This document shows, piece by piece, positions 8,949 to 17,391 of a stretch of 64,000 nt of DNA. A program made the translations under genes and the position numbers. The notes under the pieces were generated by a model. It was not told where the DNA came from and ran no database searches. It worked only from the letters and a program-made list of their open reading frames with translations. Within the stretch, counting starts at the first letter, position 1; the number at the start of each line of letters is the position of its first letter. The stretch spans positions 1 through 64,000 of the forward strand of contig NZ_QNTQ01000013.1 of NCBI RefSeq assembly GCF_003298775.1. The letters are read 5' to 3'. The stretch is from Rhodosalinus halophilus (GTDB lineage: Bacteria > Pseudomonadota > Alphaproteobacteria > Rhodobacterales > Rhodobacteraceae).

Positions 8949-9799
8949 CACAGCCGGTCGATCCTCAGCCAGCGGGCGCAGGCGAGATAGGCGAGCGTGA
9001 CCAGCGCCATCAGCACGATCGCGAGCGCCGAGGCGAGCGGGAAGTCCGCGCGACGGCCGAGCTGCACCATGATGACCTGCGGCACGGTGAGTTCGGTGTT
9101 GCCGCCGAGAATCTGCGGCGTGATGTAGTCGCCGATGCAGAGCACGAAGGTCAGGAAGGCCCCCGTCGCGATCCCCGGCAGGGTGAGCGGCAGGATCACG
9201 TGCCGGAACGTCTGAAAGGCGTTGGCGCCAAGGTCCATCGCCGCGCGGCGGTAGTTGGGCGACAGCTGCACGAGGTTGGCGTAGATCGTCAGCGTCAGCA
9301 GCATCACGAAGAAATGCACGAAGCCCGTCACCGTCGCGATCCGCGTGTTGGCGAGCGTCACGGGCTCGGCGACGATCCCGAGCGTCATCAGCGTCTGGTT
9401 CACCACGCCTTCCCGCGCGAGCACCAGAAGCCACGCGTAGGAGCGCACGACGTAGGATGTCCAGAAGGGCAGGATCGCCAGCAGGAGCGCCAGCCGCTGC
9501 CAGCGCGCCGGCACGCGGAAGGCGATGATCCAGGCCAGCGGATAGGCGAGCACGACCGAAACCACCGTCACCGTCGCCGTGATCTCGAGCGAGACCAGCA
9601 CCGCGCGCCAGAGATAGCGCTCTTCGGCGAGTTCGAGGTAGTTGTCGGCGTGAAGCCCCCAGATCAGCGTGCGCCCGTCCAGCGTGGCGAGGCTCATCGC
9701 GGCCATCACCACGAAGGGGACGACGAAGAAGGCCGTCGTCCAGAGAAGGGCCGGGGCGGCGAAGCCCCAGCCCTTCAGGCTGTCGGCCCGCGCGCTCAC
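8948..9799 (-). CDS. polyamine-type ABC transporter permease (PotB-like)
   Basis: A 283-residue inner-membrane permease. It begins with a short cytoplasmic N-terminus (MSARADSLKGWGF) and has about six membrane segments; the EAA loop reads AAMDLGANAFQTFRHVILP. I chose the GTG at 9799 because GTGA overlaps the stop codon of the binding-protein gene by 4 bp and no ATG fits. It is the partner of the PotC-like subunit encoded next. Confidence 0.92.
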   Translation of the reverse strand: MSARADSLKGWGFAAPALLWTTAFFVVPFVVMAAMSLATLDGRTLIWGLHADNYLELAEERYLWRAVLVSLEITATVTVVSVVLAYPLAWIIAFRVPARWQRLALLLAILPFWTSYVVRSYAWLLVLAREGVVNQTLMTLGIVAEPVTLANTRIATVTGFVHFFVMLLTLTIYANLVQLSPNYRRAAMDLGANAFQTFRHVILPLTLPGIATGAFLTFVLCIGDYITPQILGGNTELTVPQVIMVQLGRRADFPLASALAIVLMALVTLAYLACARWLRIDRL

Positions 9800-10851
9800 T
9801 GCTGAAGGGTTTCGAGCCAGAGGTCCTGCATCTCGATGTCGAGGTCGGTATCCGGCGCCGGGTAGAGCTGCGTGTTGGCGAGATACGTTTCCTGCGCGTC
9901 CCAGCGCAGCACCTCCTTCTGCGCGTCGGTCAGGTGCTCGCCCGCCTTCATGTTGGCCGGCATCCCCCAGAAGCACGAGGAAGTGGCGAGCCGCGCCTGC
10001 CCCTCGGGGCTGACGATGTATTTGACGAACTCCAGCGCGAGGTCGGGCTTTTCGCTGTCGGCGAGCACCCCGATCGACTGCGACCAGCGCACCGCGCCCT
10101 CATCGGGGATCGTCCAGGTGAGCTCGGGCTGTTCCTCCTGAAGGACGGCCGTCAGCCATTCGCCCCCGCCGACCACGATGTCCACCTCTCCGGTGGCGAG
10201 CGCCGTCTGCGCCGCGACCACGCCCGCGACCGAGGCCGCGTTGGCGCGCATGTCGGACATGACGCCGCCGATGGTCTCCAGGTCGTCTGCCGTGATGTCG
10301 GCCGTGTCGATGCCCGAGGCCAGCGCGGCGAGGCCCATCACCGGAAGGTAGTAGTCGTAGATCGTGATGCGGCCCTCGTACTTGTCCGACCACACGGTCG
10401 AGAGATCCTGCATGTCCGCCGGATCGACGGCCTCGGCGTTGTAGGAGATGGTGTTGTAGCCGAACTTCTCGGTGACCGCGTAGGTCACGCCGTCGGCGGA
10501 GTTGTTCTCCTTCATCACCACTTCGGGGAAGAAGTCGGCCTCCGGCAGCTCGTCCTCGGGCAGGGGCGCGAGGATGCCGGCCTCGACCGCGCGGAAGACG
10601 TCGATTCCGTCGATCACCAGCACGTCCCAGTCGCCCGGGCGGGATTGTTCGAGCAGCGCGAGCGCGGCGCCGGTGCCCTCGTATTCGCGCAGGTTCACGG
10701 TGACGCCGTGTTCTTCCTCGAAGGGCTCGATCAGCTTCGGGTCGGTGTGATCGCACCAGACGAGCGCGTTCAGCTCCTCCTGCGCGGCGGCAGCGCCGGC
10801 GGCGAGACCCAGCATTGTGGTGCCCAGAAGGCGAGCGATGGCGGTCTTCAT
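9796..10851 (-). CDS. polyamine-type ABC transporter, periplasmic substrate-binding protein (PotD/F-like)
   Basis: A 351-residue exported binding protein. The N-terminal signal peptide (MKTAIARLLGTTMLGLAAG) is followed by an AAAA-Q type Sec cleavage site near residue 23. The mature part starts LNALVWCDHTDPKLI and follows the family-1 solute-binding pattern of PotD-like proteins (YEGTGAAL, KFGYNTISYN). GGGAG lies 6-7 nt before the ATG. It is the first gene of a minus-strand operon running to the MBL hydrolase and perhaps the dehydrogenase. Its promoter faces the TetR gene across an inverted repeat. Confidence 0.93.
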   Translation of the reverse strand: MKTAIARLLGTTMLGLAAGAAAAQEELNALVWCDHTDPKLIEPFEEEHGVTVNLREYEGTGAALALLEQSRPGDWDVLVIDGIDVFRAVEAGILAPLPEDELPEADFFPEVVMKENNSADGVTYAVTEKFGYNTISYNAEAVDPADMQDLSTVWSDKYEGRITIYDYYLPVMGLAALASGIDTADITADDLETIGGVMSDMRANAASVAGVVAAQTALATGEVDIVVGGGEWLTAVLQEEQPELTWTIPDEGAVRWSQSIGVLADSEKPDLALEFVKYIVSPEGQARLATSSCFWGMPANMKAGEHLTDAQKEVLRWDAQETYLANTQLYPAPDTDLDIEMQDLWLETLQQ

Positions 10852-10891
10852 CTTTTTCTCCCTTGTCGCGGTCTGTTCTTCCGAAAAAAGT

Positions 10892-10937
10892 TGAACAGCT
10901 TCATTTTTATAGTCAACACTAAAGATGAAGCTGTTCA
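10892..10937. promoter_or_regulatory. 13-bp inverted repeat in a divergent promoter, candidate TetR operator
   Basis: TGAACAGCTTCAT (10892-10904) is repeated in perfect inverse orientation at 10925-10937 with a 20-bp spacer; the spacer is itself partly symmetric (12 of 20 positions). TATAGT at 10908-10913 could be the -10 box for the TetR gene, and TTGACT read on the minus strand (10916-10911) a -35 box for the transporter operon. A protein bound here would block both promoters. The site is inferred, not proven. Confidence 0.55.
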
Positions 10938-10957
10938 TAGAGGTTTCCGCGGCACCG

Positions 10958-11584
10958 ATGGCCGGATTGCGCGAAAGACAGAAGGCAGACCGCGAAAAGC
11001 GCATTCTGCAGGCAGCGGTGGCGCGATTCCGGGCCGACGGCTACCGCGCCGTGCGAATCGAGGATCTGGCCGAGGCGGCGGAAGTCTCGGTCGGAACCGT
11101 CTACAACTACTATCGCACCAAGGGCGACATCCTGATCGCCACCGTGACGATGGAGGTGGAGGAGGTTCTCGACGAAGGCGAGCCTTTGGTGGCCGACCCG
11201 CCCGACGGTGTGGCCGAGGCGGTGCTGGCGCTCATCTTCAGCTATTACGACCACTCGCTGGAGTATCTTTCCAAGGAGATGTGGCGCTCGGCCATGGCGC
11301 TTTCCATCGAGGCGCCGGAGACGCCCAACGGCCGGCGCTACCTCGAGCTCGACCGCCGCCTCGCCGGGCAGGTCACGGCGCTCCTCGAGACGCTGCAGGC
11401 GCGCGGCGCGGTGCGGGCCGATCTCGATGCCGAGGCGCTGGGCCAGTTGCTCTTCAACAACCTCAACATGGAGTTCATCGAGTTCGTGAAGGACGAGGGC
11501 ATGACCCTCGCGCAGCTTCGCGCCCGCGTCGCACGGCAGGTGCGCCCCCTCGCCCGCATGATCGCCACGAAGGAGGAGCCATGA
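10958..11584 (+). CDS. TetR/AcrR family transcriptional regulator
   Basis: A 208-residue one-component repressor. The N-terminal domain (about 5-55) has the TetR HTH pattern: RILQAAVARFRADGYRAVRI, then AEAAEVSVGTVYNYYRTKGD. The C-terminal helical part is the ligand and dimer domain. An in-frame ATG at 10925 would add eleven residues, but it lies inside the inverted repeat and has no ribosome binding site. The ATG at 10958 has only a distant GAGG, so neither start is certain. Its stop overlaps the ureohydrolase start (ATGA), so it is co-expressed with that enzyme and divergent from the transporter operon. A guanidino or polyamine ligand is the obvious guess. Confidence 0.88.
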   Translation: MAGLRERQKADREKRILQAAVARFRADGYRAVRIEDLAEAAEVSVGTVYNYYRTKGDILIATVTMEVEEVLDEGEPLVADPPDGVAEAVLALIFSYYDHSLEYLSKEMWRSAMALSIEAPETPNGRRYLELDRRLAGQVTALLETLQARGAVRADLDAEALGQLLFNNLNMEFIEFVKDEGMTLAQLRARVARQVRPLARMIATKEEP

Positions 11585-12513
11585 CCCGCTACAACCAGCC
11601 GCTTGGCGGCAACGAGATGCCCCGCTTCGGCGGCCCCGTCACCATGATGCGCCTGCCCGCGCAGGCGACGGCCGAAGGGCTCGACGCCTGCTTCGTCGGC
11701 ATCCCGATGGACATCGGCACCTCGAACCGACCCGGCACGCGGCTCGGTCCCCGCCAGATCCGCGACGAGAGCCGGATGCTGCGCCCCTACAACATGGCCA
11801 CCGGCGCGGCGCCCTTCGAGCGGATGCAGGTGGCGGATATCGGCGACGTTCCGATCAACACCTTCGATCTCAAGAAGTCGGTCGAGATCATCGCGGAGCA
11901 CTACCGGGAAATCCTCTCCCACGGTTCGGTGCCGCTGACGCTCGGCGGCGATCACACGCTGACATGGCCGATCCTGCGCGCGATGAAGGAGCGGCACGGG
12001 CCGGTCGCGCTCGTCCACGTGGACGCGCATGCCGATATCAACGAGGCGATGTTCGGCGAGGCCGAGGCGCATGGCACCCCCTTCCGCCGCGCCTGGGAGG
12101 AGGGCTGCCTGCTCAACGACCGTGTCTTCCAGATCGGCCTGCGCGGCACGGGCTACGCGCCGGAGGATTTCGACTGGGGCCGCGCGCAGGGCTGGACGGT
12201 CGTGCAGGCCGAGGAGCTCTGGTATCGCTCCGCCGCGCCGCTGATGGAGCGGGTGCGTGCCACGGTGGGCGACGCGCCGGTCTATCTCTCCTTCGACATC
12301 GACAGCCTCGACCCGGCCTTCGCCCCTGGCACCGGGACGGTGGAGCCCGGCGGCCTTTCGACCTGGCAGGCGCTCGAGATCGTGCGCGGCTGCGCCGGGC
12401 TCAACCTGGTGGGCTGCGATCTGGTCGAGGTCTCGCCGCCCTACGACCCCTCGGGCAACACCGCGCTGATCGCCGCGAACCTGCTCTACGAGATGCTCTG
12501 CGTCCTGCCCTGA
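11581..12513 (+). CDS. speB: ureohydrolase: agmatinase or guanidinobutyrase
   Basis: A 310-residue binuclear manganese enzyme that hydrolyses a guanidino group to urea and an amine. The metal motifs are all present: GGDHT (H125), DAHAD (D148, H150, D152) and FDIDSLDP (D239, D241). The N-terminus (QPLGGNEMPRFGG) and the C-terminus (SPPYDPSGNTALIAANLL) resemble, from memory, the guanidinobutyrase GbuA branch more than SpeB of enteric bacteria, so 4-guanidinobutyrate to 4-aminobutyrate is a good alternative to agmatine to putrescine. GGAGG precedes the ATG, which overlaps the TetR stop by 4 bp. Confidence 0.9.
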   Translation: MTRYNQPLGGNEMPRFGGPVTMMRLPAQATAEGLDACFVGIPMDIGTSNRPGTRLGPRQIRDESRMLRPYNMATGAAPFERMQVADIGDVPINTFDLKKSVEIIAEHYREILSHGSVPLTLGGDHTLTWPILRAMKERHGPVALVHVDAHADINEAMFGEAEAHGTPFRRAWEEGCLLNDRVFQIGLRGTGYAPEDFDWGRAQGWTVVQAEELWYRSAAPLMERVRATVGDAPVYLSFDIDSLDPAFAPGTGTVEPGGLSTWQALEIVRGCAGLNLVGCDLVEVSPPYDPSGNTALIAANLLYEMLCVLP

Positions 12514-12566
12514 CGCGCGGACGCCACGGCCTCCGCGGGCGCCCGATGCCCGCTCGCGCCGGGTGT

Positions 12567-13346
12567 TCAGAGGCCGGGCAGCTCAACCAGATCGTCCAGG
12601 TAGCTCGCCTCCGCCCGTTCCCGCGCGATCTCGGAGAGATCGAGCTCCGCCAGGATCATCTCCGTCTCCTCGCCCGTTCCGGCCTGCGCGAGGGTCTGGC
12701 CGCGGGGCCCGGAGATCGACGACAGCCCGACGAAGGACATTCCCGGCTCGGTGCCTGCGCGGTTGCAGTAGCCGAGGAAGATCTGGTTCTCGAGCGCGCG
12801 CACCGCCACCATCTGCCGCGCGACGCGGTCATGGGGCGCCATGAGCGCGGTGGGCACCACGACGAGATCCGCGCCGGCCTGCGCCTCGGCGCGGACCAGT
12901 TCGGGAAATTCCACGTCGTAGCAGATGAGCACCCCCACCGTCGCGCCGCCGAGCCGAAAGCGGCAGGGCGCGTCGCCGGGCACGAAGGTCGCCTTCTCCC
13001 AGCCGCCGAAGAGCGCGCGCTTGTGATAGCGGCCGAGCTCGGCGCCGTCGGGTCCGAAGACCACCGCCGCGTTGCGCAGCCCCTCCGGCCGGTCGAGGTG
13101 GGTGCCCATGACGACGCCGAGGCCGGAGGCCCGCGCCGCCGCCCCCACCTGCGAAAGCGCCGCCTCCACGCCCGGCAGGCCGCCGGGGGCGAGATCGGGG
13201 ATGTGATAGCCGGTCAGGAACCCCTCGGGAAAGACCAGCAGCGCGGCGCCCGCCTGGGCCGCGTCGTCGATCGCCTGTGCCGCCGCCGCGACCGTGGCGG
13301 TGAGGTCGCCCGGCGTTCCCGCCCCCTGCCAGAGTGCAAGCTTCAT
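12567..13346 (-). CDS. nitrilase-family carbon-nitrogen hydrolase (amidase)
   Basis: A 259-residue cytoplasmic amidohydrolase with the nitrilase-superfamily triad E41 (FPEGF), K109 (RYHKRALF) and C142 (ICYDVEFPE). It should release ammonia from an amide or N-carbamoyl group. The start ATG overlaps the stop of the upstream permease by 4 bp, so it is the last gene of the second transporter operon, and it is convergent with the ureohydrolase (53 bp between stops). N-carbamoylputrescine amidase and 4-guanidinobutyramide amidase are both plausible. No agmatine deiminase is present, which favours the second. Confidence 0.87.
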   Translation of the reverse strand: MKLALWQGAGTPGDLTATVAAAAQAIDDAAQAGAALLVFPEGFLTGYHIPDLAPGGLPGVEAALSQVGAAARASGLGVVMGTHLDRPEGLRNAAVVFGPDGAELGRYHKRALFGGWEKATFVPGDAPCRFRLGGATVGVLICYDVEFPELVRAEAQAGADLVVVPTALMAPHDRVARQMVAVRALENQIFLGYCNRAGTEPGMSFVGLSSISGPRGQTLAQAGTGEETEMILAELDLSEIARERAEASYLDDLVELPGL

Positions 13347-14143
13347 CGCTCCTCCACCCGTTCCGCGCCGAGCAGCCTCGGCAGGTTCCCGAACCGGCCG
13401 ATCAGGCCGAAGACGGCCACGGCCAGCGCCACGAAGAGCACCGCGACCACCGCCATGATCGGCGTGTAGCCGTAGCGCAGGCTGTTGAAGATCTTGATCG
13501 GCAGCGTCTCCACCGTGAAGCCCGCGACCATGTAGGCGATGATGTACTCGTTGAGCGACAGCACGAAGGCGAAGGCGTAGCCCGAGACGATGTAGGGCAG
13601 GAGCAGTGGCAGGATCACCGTGCGCATCACCTGGCCCCGCGTCGCGCCCATGGTCCGCGCCGCCTCCACCAGCGCCGGGTCCATCGCGCCGAGCCCCAGC
13701 GAGAGCGTCACCACCGGCAGCGTCACGAGGAAGACCCCGTGCGAGACGATGGTCGCCGCCATCTGCCCGTACATGCCGATCGTCACCCAGAACACGAGAA
13801 AGCCCAGCGCCGAGATCACCGGCGGCAGCATGAAGGGCGCGACGCCCAGCGTGTAGAGCGCGCGCGACAGCAAGCCGCCGCGGGACCAGACATGCAGCGC
13901 CAGCGGCAGCGCCACCAGCACCGCCAGCAGCGCCGAGACCGCTGCGATGACGAGCGAGTTGCGCAGCGGCACCAGCCAGTCCGGCGACGAGAAGAGCGCG
14001 CCGTACCAGCGCAGCGACATCTCCGGCGGCGGAAAGAGCAGCGCCTGCTCGGCGTTGAGCGAGACCCCCGCGACGACCACGATGGGCGCGGCGAGCGCCG
14101 CGAGGATGACGAGGATATAGGCCGCCTGAAGCTTCCGGCTCAT
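13343..14143 (-). CDS. ABC transporter permease (PotC-like), second polyamine-type system
   Basis: A 266-residue inner-membrane permease starting MSRKLQAAYILVIL, with about six membrane spans and the EAA loop EAARTMGATRGQVMR. It overlaps both neighbours by 4 bp. It resembles the PotC-like subunit of the first transporter in layout, but the two are clearly distinct sequences, so this is not a recent duplication. Confidence 0.92.
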   Translation of the reverse strand: MSRKLQAAYILVILAALAAPIVVVAGVSLNAEQALLFPPPEMSLRWYGALFSSPDWLVPLRNSLVIAAVSALLAVLVALPLALHVWSRGGLLSRALYTLGVAPFMLPPVISALGFLVFWVTIGMYGQMAATIVSHGVFLVTLPVVTLSLGLGAMDPALVEAARTMGATRGQVMRTVILPLLLPYIVSGYAFAFVLSLNEYIIAYMVAGFTVETLPIKIFNSLRYGYTPIMAVVAVLFVALAVAVFGLIGRFGNLPRLLGAERVEER

Positions 14144-14982
14144 CGCGCGCGCCCCAGAAGCAGGGTGATCCCCACCATCGCGAGCGAGACGAGAAGCAGC
14201 AGCACCGCCATCGCCGCAGCGAAGGGCAGGTTGGACTGGAAGATCGCCTGATCCGTGATGTGGACCGACAGCGTCCAGTGCGCGGGCTGGCCGAGCACCT
14301 GCGGCAGCAGATAGACCCCGAGCGTGAAGACGAAGACGAGGATCGCCGCCCCGAAGAGCGGCGCGCGCAGCATCGGCACCGTCACCGTCCAGAAGGCACG
14401 GAGCGGCGTCGCCCCCATGATCCGCGCGGCCTCGCCGAGTTCCGGGTCGAGCCGCGAGACCGGCGGATAGAGCACCAGCACCGCGTAGGGCAGCGCGAGA
14501 TAGCAAAGCCCCGTCATCAGCGCGAAGAGGCTGGGCGTGTAGGCGCGCGACTCCTCGATCAGCCCGAGCCAGGCGAAGAAGTTGCCGACGCCCGCGGTCT
14601 TCGACAGCAGGGTGGAGAGCGAGAATCCTATGATCACCTCCGAGAGCGAGAGCACCGCCAGGAGCGCCACCAGCACCAGCGTCTGCGCCCGGCCCCCCAT
14701 CCGCGCGAGGATCACGGTGAAGGGAAAGGCGAGGGCCACGCAGATCGCCGCGGCACCCGCCGAAAGCGCGACCGAGGTCAGCAGGATCCGGCCGAAGAAG
14801 GGCGAGAGGAACCGCGCGTAGCTGTCGAGCTCGAATCCCGGCTCGTAGAAGCCGCCGGGCACGCGATGCGCGAAGCTCACGCCCAGCATGATCGCGAACG
14901 GCACGAGGAAGAAGACTGCGAGCCACGCCGCCGGGATCGCGGCGAGCCAGCCGGGCGTCGGCCTGTCCGCCCGCGCGCTCAT
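14140..14982 (-). CDS. ABC transporter permease (PotB-like), second polyamine-type system
   Basis: A 280-residue inner-membrane permease (MSARADRPTPGWLAAIP...). The periplasmic loop after the first span is typical of PotB/HisM-like subunits, and the EAA motif reads EAARIMGATPLRAFW. The ATG overlaps the ATPase stop (ATGA). It pairs with the PotC-like permease encoded next. Confidence 0.92.
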   Translation of the reverse strand: MSARADRPTPGWLAAIPAAWLAVFFLVPFAIMLGVSFAHRVPGGFYEPGFELDSYARFLSPFFGRILLTSVALSAGAAAICVALAFPFTVILARMGGRAQTLVLVALLAVLSLSEVIIGFSLSTLLSKTAGVGNFFAWLGLIEESRAYTPSLFALMTGLCYLALPYAVLVLYPPVSRLDPELGEAARIMGATPLRAFWTVTVPMLRAPLFGAAILVFVFTLGVYLLPQVLGQPAHWTLSVHITDQAIFQSNLPFAAAMAVLLLLVSLAMVGITLLLGRAR

Positions 14983-16013
14983 GCCGGAAGCACCACGCGG
15001 GTGCCGGGCACGAACTCCACGCCCACGGTTTCGCCCACTGCGACCTCCGGGCGCGCGCCCGGCGCGTAGAGCGCGGTGATCTCGTGCCCCTCGTGCTCGA
15101 CCAGAACCTGAACGCTCTCCCCGAGATCCCTGACAAAACTAATTTTTCCCGGCAGGCCGTCAGCGGACAGGCGGATGTCCTCGGGTCGTACGGAAAGCAC
15201 GGCCTCGCCCGGGCGGGCCTTCACCCGGTCGCCCGGATCGAGCGCGATGCGCCGGCCCGAGACGGTGATCTCTCCCTCGCCGAGCTCGCAGGGCAAAAGG
15301 TTCGAGGTGCCGATGAAGCCGGCGACGAAGGCGTTCGCGGGATCGCGGTAGACCTCCATCGGCGCGCCCACCTGCTGCACGCGGCCCTTGTCCATCACGA
15401 TCACGATGTCCGCCATCGTCAGCGCCTCCTTCTGGTCGTGGGTGACGACGACCGTGGTCACGCCGAGGCGCTGCTGGAGCTGGCGGAGCTCGACCTGCAT
15501 GTGTTCGCGCAGGTTGGCGTCGAGCGCCGAGAGCGGCTCGTCGAGCAGGAAGAGCCGCGGCTCGATGGCCAGCCCGCGCGCGATCGCCACGCGCTGGCGC
15601 TGGCCGCCCGAAAGCTGGTGGATGCGCCGCCCGCCCATGCCCTCGAGCTGCACGAGCGAGAGCAGTTCGTCGGCCCGGCGCCGGCATTCGTCCCTGGGCG
15701 TGCCCCGGATCGAAAGCGGATAGGCCACGTTCTCGGCCACGGTCAGATGCGGGAAGAGCGCGAGCGACTGGAACACCATGCCGAAGCCGCGCAGATGGGC
15801 GGGCGTGCCGGTGACGTCCTCTCCGTCGACGGAGATCCGGCCCGCCGAGGGCTCTTCCAGCCCCGCGAGCAGGCGCAGCAGGGTCGTCTTGCCGCAGCCC
15901 GAGGGGCCCAGAAGGCAGACGAAGCTGCCGTCCGGGATGTCGATCGAGACGCCGTCGACGGCGGTGAAGCTGCCGAACCGCTTGGTCAGGCCGTGCAGGG
16001 AGAGTTCCGTCAT
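14979..16013 (-). CDS. ABC transporter ATP-binding protein (PotA-like), second polyamine-type system
   Basis: A 344-residue ATPase with Walker A GPSGCGKTT, signature LSGGQRQRVAIAR, Walker B LFLLDEPLSALDANL and the H-loop VVTHDQKEAL, followed by a TOBE domain. Here the ATPase precedes both permeases, unlike the first transporter, where it follows them. A strong stem-loop separates it from the binding-protein gene, which probably lowers its expression relative to that gene. Confidence 0.93.
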   Translation of the reverse strand: MTELSLHGLTKRFGSFTAVDGVSIDIPDGSFVCLLGPSGCGKTTLLRLLAGLEEPSAGRISVDGEDVTGTPAHLRGFGMVFQSLALFPHLTVAENVAYPLSIRGTPRDECRRRADELLSLVQLEGMGGRRIHQLSGGQRQRVAIARGLAIEPRLFLLDEPLSALDANLREHMQVELRQLQQRLGVTTVVVTHDQKEALTMADIVIVMDKGRVQQVGAPMEVYRDPANAFVAGFIGTSNLLPCELGEGEITVSGRRIALDPGDRVKARPGEAVLSVRPEDIRLSADGLPGKISFVRDLGESVQVLVEHEGHEITALYAPGARPEVAVGETVGVEFVPGTRVVLPA

Positions 16014-16029
16014 GAAGTCTTTCCGTTGC

Positions 16030-16053
16030 GGGCCGGCGCCGCGGCGCCGGCCC
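16030..16053 (-). promoter_or_regulatory. GC-rich stem-loop between binding-protein and ATPase genes
   Basis: GGGCCGGCGCC and its exact inverse complement are separated by two bases. There is no T tract after it, so it is more likely an mRNA-stabilising or partial-attenuation hairpin than a full terminator. Such hairpins are common behind highly expressed binding-protein genes. Confidence 0.5.
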
Positions 16054-16065
16054 TGTCGCGCGGCG

Positions 16066-17136
16066 TCAGCCGGTGACGATCTCGGACCACTTCTGGTTCA
16101 CCCAGTCGGCCCGGTCGATGTAGAGGTCGTATTCCGGGATGATGGGCGCGATGTCCGACGAGACGGCGGCGAATTCCTCGTCCGTGAGGTCCGTCATCGC
16201 GCGCGGCACGGTGGGCGCGGTGCCTACGAAGCGCGAGAGCTTCGCCTGCACCTCGGGCTGCGCCATGTAGTCGATGAAGACCTGGCTCGCCTCGATCGCC
16301 TGCGACGCGCGCGAGACGACCCAGCAGCCCGAATCGAGCACCGCGCCCTCCTTCGGGAAGGTCGAGCGCACCGGCTTGCCGTCCGCCGCGGCGAGGCCCG
16401 TCACGTCGTGGTAGTACTGGCCCATCGGAATCTCGCCGGTCTCCAGCGCCTGCTGGAACTGGCCCTCGTCGCGGTACCAGAGGCGCACGTTGGGCTTCAC
16501 CTCGGCGAGCTTCTCCATGACCTGAAGAAGCCCTTCCTCGGTCTCCAGGATCTCCTTGCCGCCGAAGTGCACCGTGGCCGTGATCTCGAGCAGGAAGGAG
16601 TTGGAGGCGAGCGCCAGCAGGCCCAGGCTGTTCTCGTTCGCCGGATCCCAGAAGGCCGTCCAGCTCTCGGGCGCCTGCGGGTAGACCTCGGTGTTGGTGA
16701 CCAGCGTGATGAACCAGCTGACCGCGCCGGTGCCGTAGAACCGCCCGTCGTCGTAGGCGTAGACGAAGTGCTCGGGCAGGTTGTCCACGTTGGGCATGGC
16801 GCCGCGGTCGATCTCGGCCCAGAGGCCAGCCCGCTCGCCGCGGATGCGTGCGACCTGCGCCATCATCGACACGTCCGCGGGCGCCTGGCCCGCGCGCGCG
16901 GCCTGCTGAAGCTGCACGAGCCAGGCTTCGCCGGTGGGCTCGGGGATGGACTCGACCTCGATCCCGGTGGCCTCGGTGAAGTCCGGGTAGACGTGCGTGC
17001 GGAAGCTCTCCTCGAAATAGCCGCCGTAGGTGCCGACCTTGAGCGGGCCGGACTGCGCGCGCAGGACCGAGGGCGCAGCGAGCGTTCCGAGCGCCGCGGC
17101 GCCCGTGCCGGCGAGGAATGCGCGTCTCTTCATCAT
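16066..17136 (-). CDS. extracellular solute-binding protein, second polyamine-type ABC system
   Basis: A 356-residue exported binding protein. The N-terminus MMKRRAFLAGTGAAALG has an RR-x-F-L motif followed by a hydrophobic stretch and LRAQ, so it may use the Tat route. The mature part has the PotD/opine-binding pattern (KVGTYGGYFEESF, NTEVYPQAPESWTAFWDP). AGGGAGA lies about 7 nt before the first of two consecutive ATGs. It is the first gene of the operon that ends with the nitrilase-family amidase. The promoter lies in the 255-bp gap shared with the GntR gene. Confidence 0.92.
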   Translation of the reverse strand: MMKRRAFLAGTGAAALGTLAAPSVLRAQSGPLKVGTYGGYFEESFRTHVYPDFTEATGIEVESIPEPTGEAWLVQLQQAARAGQAPADVSMMAQVARIRGERAGLWAEIDRGAMPNVDNLPEHFVYAYDDGRFYGTGAVSWFITLVTNTEVYPQAPESWTAFWDPANENSLGLLALASNSFLLEITATVHFGGKEILETEEGLLQVMEKLAEVKPNVRLWYRDEGQFQQALETGEIPMGQYYHDVTGLAAADGKPVRSTFPKEGAVLDSGCWVVSRASQAIEASQVFIDYMAQPEVQAKLSRFVGTAPTVPRAMTDLTDEEFAAVSSDIAPIIPEYDLYIDRADWVNQKWSEIVTG

Positions 17137-17391
17137 CTTTCGTCTCCCTGTGGTGCTGGACATCTGCAACAGCCATGGCGCGCCGCGCGGCGCAAAGCAA
17201 GTCGCCGGGCGGTCGTTTCTGCGCGACGGGCGCGCGCCGCCGATCTCGCGGGCAGGTGTCGCGTCATCCGTCGCGCGTCCGGATCGCGCAATCGGCAGTC
17301 GCCGGAAACACGACCGCGCTTGACAGGGTCGGCCCAACGATCCGAAGAATGTGTCATATTATCGAGCTGACGAGCCAGGGGCGCGACCGCC

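Noticed and set aside
17320-17348. TTGACA as the -35 box of a promoter for the GntR gene
   Set aside because: At 17 bases spacing there is only CGAAGA instead of a -10 box. The AT-rich TATTAT at 17357 is too far away, so I do not call a promoter.
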